Counted from the stretch's first letter, positions 18,793-28,917 are shown. The stretch: DNA of 64,000 bases from DATFVA01 sp963747755 (GCA_963747755.1 CAVVGK010000008.1:164514-228513); one strand, 5' to 3'. The notes: a model not told the origin generated them from the sequence alone. Numbers and translations: made by a program.

Positions 18793-18988
18793 TGGTGAGC
18801 TTCCTGTTCTTTATTATATAAATAACGCCTGCAACTACCATAATTGCACCCCACCAGAGATCAGGATGCTTTTCAGATAATACAACATTACTTTCGGGCG
18901 GATATATCAGGTTGTATATTCCGGATAGAATAATGATTCCTCCCATGATAGTTAATATCAGTCCGACGAAATACCAAATAGGTTTCAT
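18785..18988 (-). CDS. Small two-helix membrane protein between symporter and galactokinase
   Basis: The 67-residue product has two hydrophobic segments (IWYFVGLILTIMGGIIILSG and LWWGAIMVVAGVIYIIKN) joined by a short polar loop with YPPESNVVLSEKHPD, and a basic tail. The gene is tightly packed, 13 bp after the symporter stop and overlapping galK by 8 bp, which supports it being real. No family is recognised. A location next to the SSS transporter suggests an accessory role in transport, which is inference only. Confidence 0.65.
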   Translation of the reverse strand: MKPIWYFVGLILTIMGGIIILSGIYNLIYPPESNVVLSEKHPDLWWGAIMVVAGVIYIIKNRKLTIE

Positions 18989-19001
18989 AATTAAACTCCT
19001 T

Positions 19002-20669
19002 CTACCAATAAATTAAATTCAATATTATCAAAATAATGAATGATATAATTGCATAGAACTCCGGTTTCTTGTAGACAGCAGCGTCTTTGGTTACCGTCTC
19101 CTCGGTTAAACCTTTTACCAGGCCAACCAGTTCTTCTTTAGGTTTCTTTTTGGTAAAAATGCTTATTATAATCGTTACACCAAAGCATATGAGCCATGCC
19201 CACCATGCACGCCAGAAATTTGCCGCCATAACACTGGAAGTATCCGACATAGTAATAATGCTTTGGTTTATCCAGTTGAATTTAACAGCGAGGTATAGTG
19301 TGAAAGATGAACCCATGCCCGCAATTAGTCCCCAGAAGGCGCCATTAGGGGTGATCCAGACTATAAACATGCCCAGAAGCATAGTTGCGAAAAGGGGGGC
19401 ATTTACCCATGAGAATATTGCCTGCATATAATCCATAATGCTTGGAAAACTTTTTGCCCAGTATGCGGTCACAAGGCTTATAGCTACACCAACTATGGTT
19501 GCCGCCCTTCCCATCCATAGCAAATGTGTGTCAGAAGCATTTCTGTTTAATACAGATTTGTAAATATCGTACGTCCAGACAGTATTGAATGCGCTTACAT
19601 TACCTGCCTGCCCTGCCATAAATCCTGCAAGAAGTGCGGTGACACCCAGGCCTGTTAATCCCGACGGATAATATCTGGCAATTAGGAGCGGTAATGCTGA
19701 ATCATAATTTACCTGCCCTCCGTCTTTAATTAAAGCGAAACCGCTGTTTGGATCGTTAGCAAGAACGATGGCAATCAATCCCGCCAGTATAACAATAAAA
19801 GGGATCATCATCTTAAAAAATGAAGCCAGAATCGGTGTCATCCTTGCTGCCCTCAGATCCTTTGCGGAAAATGCTCTCTGTACTACAAGGAAGTCTGTGG
19901 TCCAGTACCCGAAAGAAAGTACGAAACCAAGACCAAGGACAATTCCGCCCCACGATACCATCATTCCGTTCGCAGAAGGATCTGCTGAATTAGCCCATAG
20001 ATGATTAAATGAGTCCGGGACCCGGGCAAATATTTCCTGAACACTGCCTATCTCAATTACACCGAGTATTGAAACAAGGAATAATCCGAACCAGATGAGG
20101 AAGAACTGAATAATCTCTGTGAAAATAGCCGACAGAAGACCACTCATTGTAACATATACCGCTACGGTAATTGCAGCCATCCACATACTAACGTCCCAGT
20201 TCCATCCCAGAAAGGTGTGAAGTACCAGGGCCATAGCATAAAGATTTATTCCCGACACAAGGAGCGTCATTACCGCAAAAGCAATTCCATTGAGAACTCT
20301 GGTCTTTTCGTCAAAACGAAGCTTCAGATATCCGGGTACTGACTTAATTCTGCTGCTGTAATAAAATGGCATCATATAAATGCCAAGGAATATCATTGCC
20401 GGAATTGCCCCTATCCAGTAAAAGTGAGCGACGTACATTCCATATTTAAAAGTATTACCTGTCATCCCCATTAGTTCGAGAGCCCCGAGGTTCGCAGAGA
20501 GGAAAGCCAGTCCCGCTACCCAGGAACTGTTTCTTCTGCCGGCAAGGAAAAAATCATTTTCGTTTTTAGTGAATTTTTTAAGATAAAATCCAATACCGAT
20601 TACGAAAACAAAATAGACCGCTATGATAAGCCAGTCAGCGAACGATAGTCCGATAGCATTTTCAGACAT
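19002..20669 (-). CDS. Sodium:solute symporter (SSS family), sodium/galactose-type
   Basis: The 555-residue, fully hydrophobic protein has about 14 membrane segments and SSS features, including ENDFFLAGRRNSSWVAGLAF in the first loops, MSGLLSAIFTEIIQFFLIWF and ALLAGFMAGQAGNVSAFNTV with the conserved Gly-rich helix. AAAGG precedes the start. It sits between an aldose-epimerase-like gene and galK, so sodium-driven import of galactose or a related hexose across the inner membrane is the likely role. It is intact, unlike the symporter at 4894-6661, which belongs to a different branch. Confidence 0.88.
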   Translation of the reverse strand: MSENAIGLSFADWLIIAVYFVFVIGIGFYLKKFTKNENDFFLAGRRNSSWVAGLAFLSANLGALELMGMTGNTFKYGMYVAHFYWIGAIPAMIFLGIYMMPFYYSSRIKSVPGYLKLRFDEKTRVLNGIAFAVMTLLVSGINLYAMALVLHTFLGWNWDVSMWMAAITVAVYVTMSGLLSAIFTEIIQFFLIWFGLFLVSILGVIEIGSVQEIFARVPDSFNHLWANSADPSANGMMVSWGGIVLGLGFVLSFGYWTTDFLVVQRAFSAKDLRAARMTPILASFFKMMIPFIVILAGLIAIVLANDPNSGFALIKDGGQVNYDSALPLLIARYYPSGLTGLGVTALLAGFMAGQAGNVSAFNTVWTYDIYKSVLNRNASDTHLLWMGRAATIVGVAISLVTAYWAKSFPSIMDYMQAIFSWVNAPLFATMLLGMFIVWITPNGAFWGLIAGMGSSFTLYLAVKFNWINQSIITMSDTSSVMAANFWRAWWAWLICFGVTIIISIFTKKKPKEELVGLVKGLTEETVTKDAAVYKKPEFYAIISFIILIILNLIYW

Positions 20670-20707
20670 ACGGTTTACCTTTATTATTGGAAAAATGTGT
20701 TTGGTAT

Positions 20708-21688
20708 TTAAGTTCTGATATCAGGTATACCCTCCCATAAACTAAATTCAATCTGCCAGTTCCTTTCTTCGTTTACTTCAAGTACAGGACATTCATTTCT
20801 TTTAACCGATTCGCCGAGTGAGTCGGGTCTTCCTGTAGTAGGTTCCAGAGCGATTGTGTAATGTTTTCTCTCGGCATCGACAGGCCAGCCGCCAAAGCAA
20901 AGCCAGACGCCCAAGTATGGAAGTTTTTCTTTATCAAAGGATATCATAATTGACTCATTCTTCTTAGGTCGGTATAACCCCGCGAAACCGCGATGCAGAG
21001 AATCAGTAAATCCTTTAATTGCTGTTCCTGTATCCCTGGCCTTGATCTCGTAGAAGCTTTGAAAGTTGCCTTTCTCTCCCGACCATGGCATATATTGTCC
21101 ATATTCGCCCAGCTTAACATCTGAGACCCAGTTTAGTAACAATTTATTTATACCGGGAGGCATAAATATTCTATCACCTTCATCTATAGCCAGTAGAGGA
21201 TGCGCCGACCATATATAATTCAGAGGAAAGTCGGATTTGTTAATCAGACTGTATTCTATTATTATCCTGTTTCCGTTGTATGTAATGTTTTTCCTGATCC
21301 TGTAATCGGCATTCACTCCTGTCGCTGAAAATAATATTGAATTATCCGAAAGTTCATAATTCCATTCTTTCGACCACAACTCGCCATGATCAGGGTACTT
21401 AATTTTTTTTGATTCAGTTCCTCCATCCCGTACCGTGATTTCAGTTGCTTCAATCGTCGGGAAACATTCATCGAAACCGCTTGCATCATATAAAGAGTAA
21501 TCTGCTCCGTGAAATGCTTTTCTGTAAACTTTATCTTTATCTTGGTTCTCAAGCAAAAATTCAGTTCCGGTGATTTTATTGATTAGACTAATCATTTTGC
21601 TGCCGATCTGAGGAAGGAAGATAGCTTCAACCTTGTCGTTTCCGATCAATAAATGCTTTAGGCCGTTTGTTGTAAATTCTCTGATCAT
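20708..21688 (-). CDS. Aldose 1-epimerase-like (galactose-mutarotase fold) protein
   Basis: The 326-residue product shows the beta-supersandwich pattern of mutarotase-like proteins: FLPQIGSKMISLIN near the N-terminus, YPDHGELWSKEW with the first candidate catalytic His, WSAHPLLAIDEGD with the second, and YTIALEPTTGRPDS with the C-terminal Glu. It has no signal peptide. Interconversion of sugar anomers before GalK is the natural role next to a galactose-type symporter and galK. The match is to the broad family, not to the strict GalM type, so another aldose or a modified sugar could be the substrate. Confidence 0.82.
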   Translation of the reverse strand: MIREFTTNGLKHLLIGNDKVEAIFLPQIGSKMISLINKITGTEFLLENQDKDKVYRKAFHGADYSLYDASGFDECFPTIEATEITVRDGGTESKKIKYPDHGELWSKEWNYELSDNSILFSATGVNADYRIRKNITYNGNRIIIEYSLINKSDFPLNYIWSAHPLLAIDEGDRIFMPPGINKLLLNWVSDVKLGEYGQYMPWSGEKGNFQSFYEIKARDTGTAIKGFTDSLHRGFAGLYRPKKNESIMISFDKEKLPYLGVWLCFGGWPVDAERKHYTIALEPTTGRPDSLGESVKRNECPVLEVNEERNWQIEFSLWEGIPDIRT

Positions 21689-21697
21689 AATAATATT

Positions 21698-23035
21698 TTA
21701 CGGTTTTATTGTTTCGGTTTCCTGTTTAACAATATCACCTGAATCAGGATCCTTTATTAGTATTCCCGGCTGCGGATATATTTTGCCGTCCAGTTCAACA
21801 TTTATCATCGGCCAGCTTTTTGCTTTTGTTAACACCTCGGTGCTGTCAGGATGGACCAGGATAGTTTCTTCAACCTTGGCGCCCGTAATTGTAGGGTTCC
21901 AGGCAAAAGCCTGGTTATTATGTACTACTTTATCGACTCCGGGATATATAACATACTCTCGATCGTTATATCCGATCGCTCCGCCCTGGTGATGTTTTTC
22001 CCATTCTCCTTCGAAACCTGCATCTGCATACCATTGCTTCATTTCATTCCAGATCGTTGAACACTGAATCCCGGGTCTGGTGGCTTTTTCATATTGGGCA
22101 TTTACGATAGCCGTTTTTTTAAGTTTATTTTTTAGTTCTCCCGGCAAGGGACCAAAATGGACAAACCGTGTAACCGCAACCGGCATTCCCCATTTCTCGG
22201 CAACCACATTTACCATTGCATAATCCTTCAGGGTATCTCCGAATGGTATTGCATGACGATAATTGTAGATCCGCTGGTCAACTCCTATCAGCAGAACCGT
22301 AGGCATAATACCGCGCGACCTGATCTCATCCGCGGTCATTGCTTCTATTTCAAATTCATTCATACCCGGCATCAATCTCCTGCATACGTTCGCTACTGCT
22401 TCTGTTGTCTGCTCACATATCCACCTGTACCTGGTGATTTCGGTCGGCAGCAGCTGATATCTTACAGGCTGAAATTGTTCATCCATTAATACGGTCTCCG
22501 GATACGGAGTGTCGCTTCCGATCCTGCGGTTTCCTGCAATTTCTGTAATTATCTTTCCTCTTACATCTTTTACCGGATTAGCCTCATACCAGGGATAAAA
22601 TTTTAACTGATAGCCAAGACCCTTCAGACTCTCATCCATCATCCTGGGAGCTTCGCTGCCATTGGCTATCAGGTATTTCTCTCCGTTCTCTATTATTAGC
22701 AGTGAGACAGCTCCTACATCTTTATTTAACACAATCTGAGTGTTTGCCCTCCCGGCTGTTATCCAGTTTACATTCCTTACCTGGGAAAAAAGCATCCCGC
22801 CGAGATTGTTATCTTTCATCCATTTTTTAAGCGTATCAACTTTAGTATTTATTTCCTGATTTACCTGCTCATCGTTAAGTATCTGGAAAGGATAACCCTT
22901 CCAGATTAAATTACTTATTTCTTCCTTGCCGTTTTTATCTGAATCCTGGCAGGAGATGAATGAGACCGTTATTACTGTAATTAGTAAGACGAAAATACTT
23001 TTCACTTCAGTACTCCTAATTAGTTTAAAGTTCAA
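21698..23035 (-). CDS. Lipoprotein of the M24 (aminopeptidase P/creatinase) fold lacking most metal ligands
   Basis: The 445-residue product has a lipoprotein signal (SFISC, Cys29), a creatinase-type N-terminal domain and a C-terminal pita-bread domain. Aligned by motif to M24 peptidases, the first Asp is Asn276 (AMVNVVAE), the second is Ala287 (VAVTR where SDITR is usual) and the first Glu is Asn380 (AWNPTITGAK). His348 or His349 and the final Glu (KVEET) remain. A two-metal peptidase is therefore unlikely; creatinase shows that this fold can work without metal. It lies between the LacI regulator and the epimerase-like gene. Envelope location is inferred; substrate is unknown. Confidence 0.82.
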   Translation of the reverse strand: MNFKLIRSTEVKSIFVLLITVITVSFISCQDSDKNGKEEISNLIWKGYPFQILNDEQVNQEINTKVDTLKKWMKDNNLGGMLFSQVRNVNWITAGRANTQIVLNKDVGAVSLLIIENGEKYLIANGSEAPRMMDESLKGLGYQLKFYPWYEANPVKDVRGKIITEIAGNRRIGSDTPYPETVLMDEQFQPVRYQLLPTEITRYRWICEQTTEAVANVCRRLMPGMNEFEIEAMTADEIRSRGIMPTVLLIGVDQRIYNYRHAIPFGDTLKDYAMVNVVAEKWGMPVAVTRFVHFGPLPGELKNKLKKTAIVNAQYEKATRPGIQCSTIWNEMKQWYADAGFEGEWEKHHQGGAIGYNDREYVIYPGVDKVVHNNQAFAWNPTITGAKVEETILVHPDSTEVLTKAKSWPMINVELDGKIYPQPGILIKDPDSGDIVKQETETIKP

Positions 23036-23038
23036 TAG

Positions 23039-24079
23039 TTATTTCTTCCTGTTTAATGGTCTTTTACAACCGCATGATTTTCTTATAACAAGTTCTGTTT
23101 TAATTATCAGGTTCTCAACGGGTTCTTCCTTGTTCTCAATATGACCAATCAGCTTTTGTGCTGCGGCTTTCCCTACTTCATAACCCGGTTGTCTTACCGT
23201 TGTCAGAGGAGCAGGCATCAGATCGGCTCGTATGTCATCGGAAAACCCGACGATTGCAATATCCTGAGGTATTCTATACTTCTTTTCTTTAATGGCTTTC
23301 ATAGCACCGAATGCAGCCGGATCATTAACTGCGACAACTGCGCGGGGTCGCTCCCGCTTTGGAAGAGCCAGGAGTTTTAACATTGCATTATAGCCTCCCT
23401 CTTCATGAAACCCCGATTCAACAATAAGTTCTTTATTATACTTGATTTTATATTTTAATAATGCTTTTCTGTAACCTTTCAGCCTTTCTTTTGCGATCGA
23501 TATAGAGAGAGGGCCCTGGAGATGAGCAATTTTTTTGTATCCATGCTTTATGATATGTTCAGTAATCCTGAATGCACTCTCCTCATCATTAATACTCACG
23601 CAGCTTGCCCCGATGTCATATACACACCGGTCAAAAAATACAATATGAAGACCCATATCGATCACTTTTCTGTATATCTCATAATCTGTATCGGATTCCG
23701 CAACTGACGCGAGTATACCATCAACCCGCCGTGAAGCAAGTGTTTCTATTGCGGATATTTCTCTGTCAGTATCTTCGGCTGAATGAGTCAACATTATATT
23801 GTATCCCGATTTGTAAACTACTTCTTCGATACCTTTAATGGCATCGGGAAAGAAAGAGTGAGTTATTTCGGGTACAACCACTCCTATTGTTTGAGTTTTT
23901 GCTAATGCAAGGCTCTTTGCTATATGGTTAGGGAGATAACCAAGCTTGCGTGCGGTTTTCAGTACTGTTTTCCTCGTGGTCTCATCAACATTGGGATTAT
24001 TGTTCAGTGCTCTTGAAACCGTCATCATAGAGATGTTCAGCGTTTCTGCAATATTTTTTAATGTTACTTTTTTGGTCAT
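23039..24079 (-). CDS. LacI-family transcriptional regulator
   Basis: The 346-residue protein has the LacI helix-turn-helix (VTLKNIAETLNISMMTVSRALN, residues 5-26), the hinge helix LPNHIAKSLA and a periplasmic-binding-protein-like sensor domain (TIGVVVPEITHSFFPDAIKG through VGFSDDIRADLMPAPLTTVR). The start shares one base with the stop of the preceding gene (TAATG). It is embedded in the cluster it probably controls. The only good LacI-type palindrome in the window is at the head of that cluster (62509-62530), overlapping its transcription start, so repression relieved by a sugar inducer, with autoregulation, is the likely scheme. Confidence 0.92.
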   Translation of the reverse strand: MTKKVTLKNIAETLNISMMTVSRALNNNPNVDETTRKTVLKTARKLGYLPNHIAKSLALAKTQTIGVVVPEITHSFFPDAIKGIEEVVYKSGYNIMLTHSAEDTDREISAIETLASRRVDGILASVAESDTDYEIYRKVIDMGLHIVFFDRCVYDIGASCVSINDEESAFRITEHIIKHGYKKIAHLQGPLSISIAKERLKGYRKALLKYKIKYNKELIVESGFHEEGGYNAMLKLLALPKRERPRAVVAVNDPAAFGAMKAIKEKKYRIPQDIAIVGFSDDIRADLMPAPLTTVRQPGYEVGKAAAQKLIGHIENKEEPVENLIIKTELVIRKSCGCKRPLNRKK

Positions 24080-26703
24080 TATTGCTTTATTACAATCCTT
24101 ATTTTCTTTTTTTCGAATTCACCGTTTCCTTTATTGAAACGAAATTTTATATACCCGTTATTAAGTTCTCCGCCGTCTATTGCCCCGATCAAACCAGGAT
24201 TCCTGACCCCCAGCAGATATTCTTCCCCTCCGCGTCCCTCCAGGTAGGTATCCAGATTTTTGCCGTCCAGTTCCTGATAAAGTACTTTTACTGAATAATC
24301 GGTTTCCCCCGCGGCTGTTTGTAGAGGAAGAAGGTAGAGCTCAGGAGCAGGATTCAAAATGACTTTCAGCCTGGAACGATTCTCGGGATCAAACTCTGTT
24401 TTCAGCACATATGCCTGGTCACTTTTACCTGAACTGAAATCAATATCGGCACCGTTAAGCTTTACGGCAGTTGTTGTGGTACCCAATCCGAATGAAGGCA
24501 TAAAGATGATCTTTATCTTCTCATTACCTGTTTTCGATGCGGTCAGGTTTAATTCATTGTCTGTTCTTAATACTTTGAGCTCTACAATAGATTTTCCCAC
24601 TTTTATATTTCCAACACAAAGACTGTCCCAGTCAGCCGGAAGACGCGGAGCAAAATAAATTTTTTTCTCGGGAGCATCAACATCAAGACCTACCAAACCT
24701 CTTAAAAAAGGTTCAGCAAATCCTGACGCCGAAAAACCCTGGTTATGATAGGCTTCGGAAAGTTTAGTATTGTATTTTCCTGAAAATACTTCAGCTGATT
24801 CTCCAGCTCCATCATCAAAGAAGTGTTCGGCATTGGCCTGTATTTCTCTGTAGGCGGAAAGATTAAAGTCATAATTATATTGACCTCTCACCATCAGCGT
24901 TGACAGAAAAGGCCATATTGCTCCATAGTTATAATTAACCGGATCAAAAAGTGTCGATTTATTTGAAAGCGTTCTTACTCCCCAATCAGTAATCAATTCG
25001 GAGGAATTCATTTTTTTAAGGCTTTCAACAGCATGATCGTAACTCAGTACCTTGAACTTCATACCCGTCGCGGGCCAGGGAGTGTTCTCGTCAACCTGCT
25101 CTCCTTCTTCCGTAGCTCCGTAACTGTACATGCCTTTTTCTCTTATCCAGAACTTTTTTTCCATCGCTGATAAAGCTTTATTATGCTGTTCCTCAGCCCG
25201 TGACTTCAATTCTTGATCATTCATTGCATCAGCCATATTTATAACTGCTTCAATACCTTTTGTCCATATCGCAGAGGTATAGAAATCGGCATATATATGT
25301 ACATATTTCCCGAATTCAAGCGCACCGAGCCCCGCGCCTTTCAGATCCATTAGCCCATCTTTGTCACTATCCTTACTTAGACACCAGTTGTAAGCTTCCT
25401 TTATGGATTCCCAACTTTTCTTAATAAAATTAAGATCGCCGCTTTGTCGATAATAATCCCCTATCGCTACAAGATACCAGGGAGTCGTATCTGCGTGGTT
25501 ATAACCATAGTGATAATCATTCCACCAGTCGATTAATCCTTCACTCTGAGAAAGTTCATGTGCCATTTTTCCTATATCTTTATTTTCTTCATCGGGAGCT
25601 TTTTTCCTGATGGGAAAGTTATCCTGTCTCTGCCATTTTTGGGTAAATTCAAGAGCATCTTTTTCAGTTTCAAAATCCTGAAAGCTGTTGAATGACAAAG
25701 AGTTGATGAAGCAGTCACCACCGAAAAACCATGAAAAGCCAGGACGTCCGCCGTTTCCTGATAATCCGTACCCTGCAACCATTCCATATCCCAGTTCTGG
25801 ATTCTCAACCATTAAGTTGTGAAGAGCCGTTTTGCTCCACTCGTATGCAAGGTTAAGTTTTTTTACCGGGGTAATGATATGAACGGTGGAGTCTTTAAGA
25901 TTTTTATAATATTCATAATTCTTCAGATAATATTTTTCGGCGTTCTTAGATAGATCAAAAAAAAGATCTTTAACTTCCTGGTATTTTGCGTTTATTCCTC
26001 CCGCTATTACAATAGGGATAAATGAGTCGTTGAGGTCTTCCGGATTCACTTCTATTTTAAACTGTAAAGGACTATCAGCGAACATATGTGCAGGGGGGGC
26101 TGTCATCTGTTCTCCGAGCGGTGATCCACAGATAAAAAGCGCTCTCTGACGGCTTTCAGAAATAATATATCCTTTAACTTCATCATCCCAGTAGCTGTAT
26201 TGTCCTCCTATCCCCGCAGGCCATTGAGGCTGCATAACCGGAAGAAATCCGGCGATTATTTTCAATGGAGTTGTTGTATTTATATCTAGCAATATGATGG
26301 CAGCATTCTCTTGTACCGGGACCATTATTATTTCCCTGACCGTAAATGATTCGTACGAAAGCGTGATAATTGCGGCTTCGGGAGTGATCGAAATCGTTTT
26401 AGCAATATCCCTTGGCTGGATTGGAGTGGTAGTCGAACCAAGGAAAAACTGAAATTGAAAGTTTCTGAGAGGTTTCCAGGGCCAGCCCCACATCTCGAAA
26501 GAACCGTCTTCAAATCCCATTAGTGCAGCTTTTCGTCCTATCCTATCGAAATACTGTGAAGGCTGTACAGTCCTCGTTATACCGATATCATTACTTCTTA
26601 ATTCAAATTTTGATATAAAACCTTCGTTACCCCTCTGTGCGATTAAAAAAGACACCGGCAGCAGAATCGCGATGATTATCTGGATAAATTTTACTTTTTT
26701 CAT
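24079..26703 (-). CDS. Secreted (alpha/alpha)6-barrel glycosidase, amylo-1,6-glucosidase (GDE)-like
   Basis: The ATG at 26703 is chosen because AAGGTGA lies 8 nt upstream; a TTG at 26736 would lie inside the preceding gene. The 874-residue product begins with a signal peptide (MKKVKFIQIIIAILLPVSFL). An N-terminal beta-sandwich (to about residue 290) is followed by a helical toroid with GRPGFSWFFGGDCFINSL, DSDKDGLMDLKGAGLGALEF and NYNYGAIWPFLSTL, as in glycogen-debranching and related enzymes, then a C-terminal beta domain. The protein at 31011-34403 is its closest relative in the window. No T9SS tail is visible, so a periplasmic location is likely. Exact family number and linkage are uncertain. 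Confidence 0.75.
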   Translation of the reverse strand: MKKVKFIQIIIAILLPVSFLIAQRGNEGFISKFELRSNDIGITRTVQPSQYFDRIGRKAALMGFEDGSFEMWGWPWKPLRNFQFQFFLGSTTTPIQPRDIAKTISITPEAAIITLSYESFTVREIIMVPVQENAAIILLDINTTTPLKIIAGFLPVMQPQWPAGIGGQYSYWDDEVKGYIISESRQRALFICGSPLGEQMTAPPAHMFADSPLQFKIEVNPEDLNDSFIPIVIAGGINAKYQEVKDLFFDLSKNAEKYYLKNYEYYKNLKDSTVHIITPVKKLNLAYEWSKTALHNLMVENPELGYGMVAGYGLSGNGGRPGFSWFFGGDCFINSLSFNSFQDFETEKDALEFTQKWQRQDNFPIRKKAPDEENKDIGKMAHELSQSEGLIDWWNDYHYGYNHADTTPWYLVAIGDYYRQSGDLNFIKKSWESIKEAYNWCLSKDSDKDGLMDLKGAGLGALEFGKYVHIYADFYTSAIWTKGIEAVINMADAMNDQELKSRAEEQHNKALSAMEKKFWIREKGMYSYGATEEGEQVDENTPWPATGMKFKVLSYDHAVESLKKMNSSELITDWGVRTLSNKSTLFDPVNYNYGAIWPFLSTLMVRGQYNYDFNLSAYREIQANAEHFFDDGAGESAEVFSGKYNTKLSEAYHNQGFSASGFAEPFLRGLVGLDVDAPEKKIYFAPRLPADWDSLCVGNIKVGKSIVELKVLRTDNELNLTASKTGNEKIKIIFMPSFGLGTTTTAVKLNGADIDFSSGKSDQAYVLKTEFDPENRSRLKVILNPAPELYLLPLQTAAGETDYSVKVLYQELDGKNLDTYLEGRGGEEYLLGVRNPGLIGAIDGGELNNGYIKFRFNKGNGEFEKKKIRIVIKQ

Positions 26704-26710
26704 GCTTCCG

Positions 26711-28873
26711 TCACCTTGATTTTCCGTATTTATCAATTAATACTCTTGCCATTATTGAATCCCAGATATAATTAGATGGGCTGTTCATTATATCATTATC
26801 AGGACTGTAGGATTCCCAGTAATTGTGGTTCTTTCTTAACTGAGTAACTACAGCAAGTGTCATCTTATCAGATAATTTATCTGCTATTTTTTTATAACCG
26901 TATTGGTGCAGTCCGTCTATTATTAAGTAATCCCACAGAAGCCACACCGGGCCGTTCCATTTGCAGCAGTAGTCAACATAAGGACTGTAGAACTGATCAT
27001 CTGCGGATAAAGTAGGAACACCGTACTTACGCCAGAACTCATCAGGATTCGTAAGGTGTTCTACAAGTCTTTCAGCTCTGTCATCGGGTGCCGCACCTGC
27101 CCATAAGGCAAGAAGTCCTATTATCTCTTTATGTTTGAGATCCCTCGTCAAAAATTTAAAAGAGTGATTTTTTTTATCAATGTGGTAATAAAAACCTGTT
27201 GAATCATCCCACATATATTTGTTGATGAGCCGGGAAATTTTTTCTGCCTTATCAGACCATTTTTCTTTCCCGGACTTGTCACCCATCGCGTCGGCCATCA
27301 GGGCGAGCGACTTCATTTCCTTAACGACCATTAAAGAGAGATCAAGGTCTTCAAGTTCATCGGAGATATCTTCTTTGTCAACATCGAGGTGACGCTCTTT
27401 TGAGACCTGGAAAACTACGTTGTACCAGTCCCTGACGTTTTCGATTATTCCGTAAGGTCCCCATTCATAGAGCCCGTCATTGTCTGTGTCCCTGTTCTCT
27501 TCAAGCCATTTAACATATTTCTCTCCTGATTTATAAGCATCCTGAAGAAATTCTTTGTCCTTGCTTACTTTATAGATTTCCCAGTTCTCCCAGGAAAAGA
27601 AGGGGGCTGAAGTAGTCGACATATCTTTTCCAAGTTCTTTACTGTAATGTGGGTAATCTTGCAGCCCTCTCGGTCCATGACGGTATGCGATTAACCCGTC
27701 TTTCCTCTGCTGATCAATGTATACTCTTTGTGAACCTTCGGCAGATTTGGGATCCATATAAGCATAAGCCAGCATACTTAATGATTCATGTAGAACCTGA
27801 TGCCCATGCCCCCATCCCCATAAAGGCTCCCGCGAAAAAACATAGAAGTTGTGCTTTGCTGATTCTGTGGGAGGAAGCATACATCCTCTCACAAGGTTAA
27901 AGGCACCAAAGTAAACCAGTTTCTCATCTTCATTATCAAAATTTATGATAGGTATCTTCGAGTATAGTTCGACATCCTCATCTGCAAAAGGCTGAAGTGA
28001 GGGCTGTTTCAGCTTGTTTATCTGATCGGTAAGCACTTCTATGCCCTCTTTCTGATCCTGCCATCCCCTGAAATATCGCCTGTTCACTTCCTCTCCGGGT
28101 TTCAGTATAAATTTGCTGTGCAGAGCTATAAAATTGACATATCCGCTGTCTTTAAGATTCAAAGAATCACTACGGTTATCCGAGTAATAATCGGTTTTAA
28201 TCTTTATATAAAACTGATCCATATCTCCGGAATATCCTCCGTATGAGTAAGGTTTAAAGTTGCCGCAGAAAAAGTCCCGTGTTTCAGTTGGATAGGGTGC
28301 ATTCTTATAAAGACTGCTTATCAATCTATATTTGGATTCATGATGATTAGTAATATATGCATAATTAGAACTGTCATATTTTTTTATAAGCAGTGAATCA
28401 TTTCCGAGTTCCAGAACCGGGTAAATCTCTACCTCCTGAGCTTGATCATCCGTGTTTTTAATCTGCATGCTGATAATAGCTACGGATGAACTGTAAACAA
28501 AAAAAGTTTCCTGTACCTGGATACCTTTGAAAGGCTCATACTCAAGTATAGCCATATCGGGAAATGATGCAGTAACCACAGGCTTTTTATGATAATTTTC
28601 AATTTTAGTTACCACAACCTGGTTTATTTTCCAGATACAGTAGAATTTACCTGCCTGGTCTCCCGAGTAACTTACAGGGTAGCAGTCTGAGTAGTAATCC
28701 ATCTTATATCCTTTATCACCATACAGCCGTGATCTCTCCATGGCGGCGGTATAAGTTGTATAGAGTGGATCATCAGCTGCTGCATGGATCTTAAAATAAT
28801 CATTGTTTACCTGCAGAGACTGGGAAAACATATTTGCTGCAACCATCAGAAAAAAAGTAATTGCAAACTTCAT
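26711..28873 (-). CDS. Secreted GH63-like (alpha/alpha)6-barrel glycosidase, paralogue 1
   Basis: The 720-residue product has a signal peptide (MKFAITFFLMVAANMFS) and AGGA before the start. An N-terminal beta-sandwich (20-300) starts with the DDPLYTTYTAAMERSRLYGD pattern shared with two paralogues. A helical barrel follows with WGWGHGHQVLHESLSMLAYA, RDTDNDGLYEWGPYG, SADDQFYSPYVDYC and WNGPVWLLWDYLIIDGL; the last matches the GH63 C-terminal signature. GH63 enzymes are inverting alpha-glycosidases. The gene is 44 bp downstream of its paralogue at 28918-31008 and appears to have arisen by tandem duplication. Periplasmic action is inferred from the signal peptide and absence of a sorting tail. 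Confidence 0.78.
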   Translation of the reverse strand: MKFAITFFLMVAANMFSQSLQVNNDYFKIHAAADDPLYTTYTAAMERSRLYGDKGYKMDYYSDCYPVSYSGDQAGKFYCIWKINQVVVTKIENYHKKPVVTASFPDMAILEYEPFKGIQVQETFFVYSSSVAIISMQIKNTDDQAQEVEIYPVLELGNDSLLIKKYDSSNYAYITNHHESKYRLISSLYKNAPYPTETRDFFCGNFKPYSYGGYSGDMDQFYIKIKTDYYSDNRSDSLNLKDSGYVNFIALHSKFILKPGEEVNRRYFRGWQDQKEGIEVLTDQINKLKQPSLQPFADEDVELYSKIPIINFDNEDEKLVYFGAFNLVRGCMLPPTESAKHNFYVFSREPLWGWGHGHQVLHESLSMLAYAYMDPKSAEGSQRVYIDQQRKDGLIAYRHGPRGLQDYPHYSKELGKDMSTTSAPFFSWENWEIYKVSKDKEFLQDAYKSGEKYVKWLEENRDTDNDGLYEWGPYGIIENVRDWYNVVFQVSKERHLDVDKEDISDELEDLDLSLMVVKEMKSLALMADAMGDKSGKEKWSDKAEKISRLINKYMWDDSTGFYYHIDKKNHSFKFLTRDLKHKEIIGLLALWAGAAPDDRAERLVEHLTNPDEFWRKYGVPTLSADDQFYSPYVDYCCKWNGPVWLLWDYLIIDGLHQYGYKKIADKLSDKMTLAVVTQLRKNHNYWESYSPDNDIMNSPSNYIWDSIMARVLIDKYGKSR

Positions 28874-28917
28874 TTCACTCTTCCTGTTTATTTCATTCCT
28901 TTTAATTCTTGTTTCAA

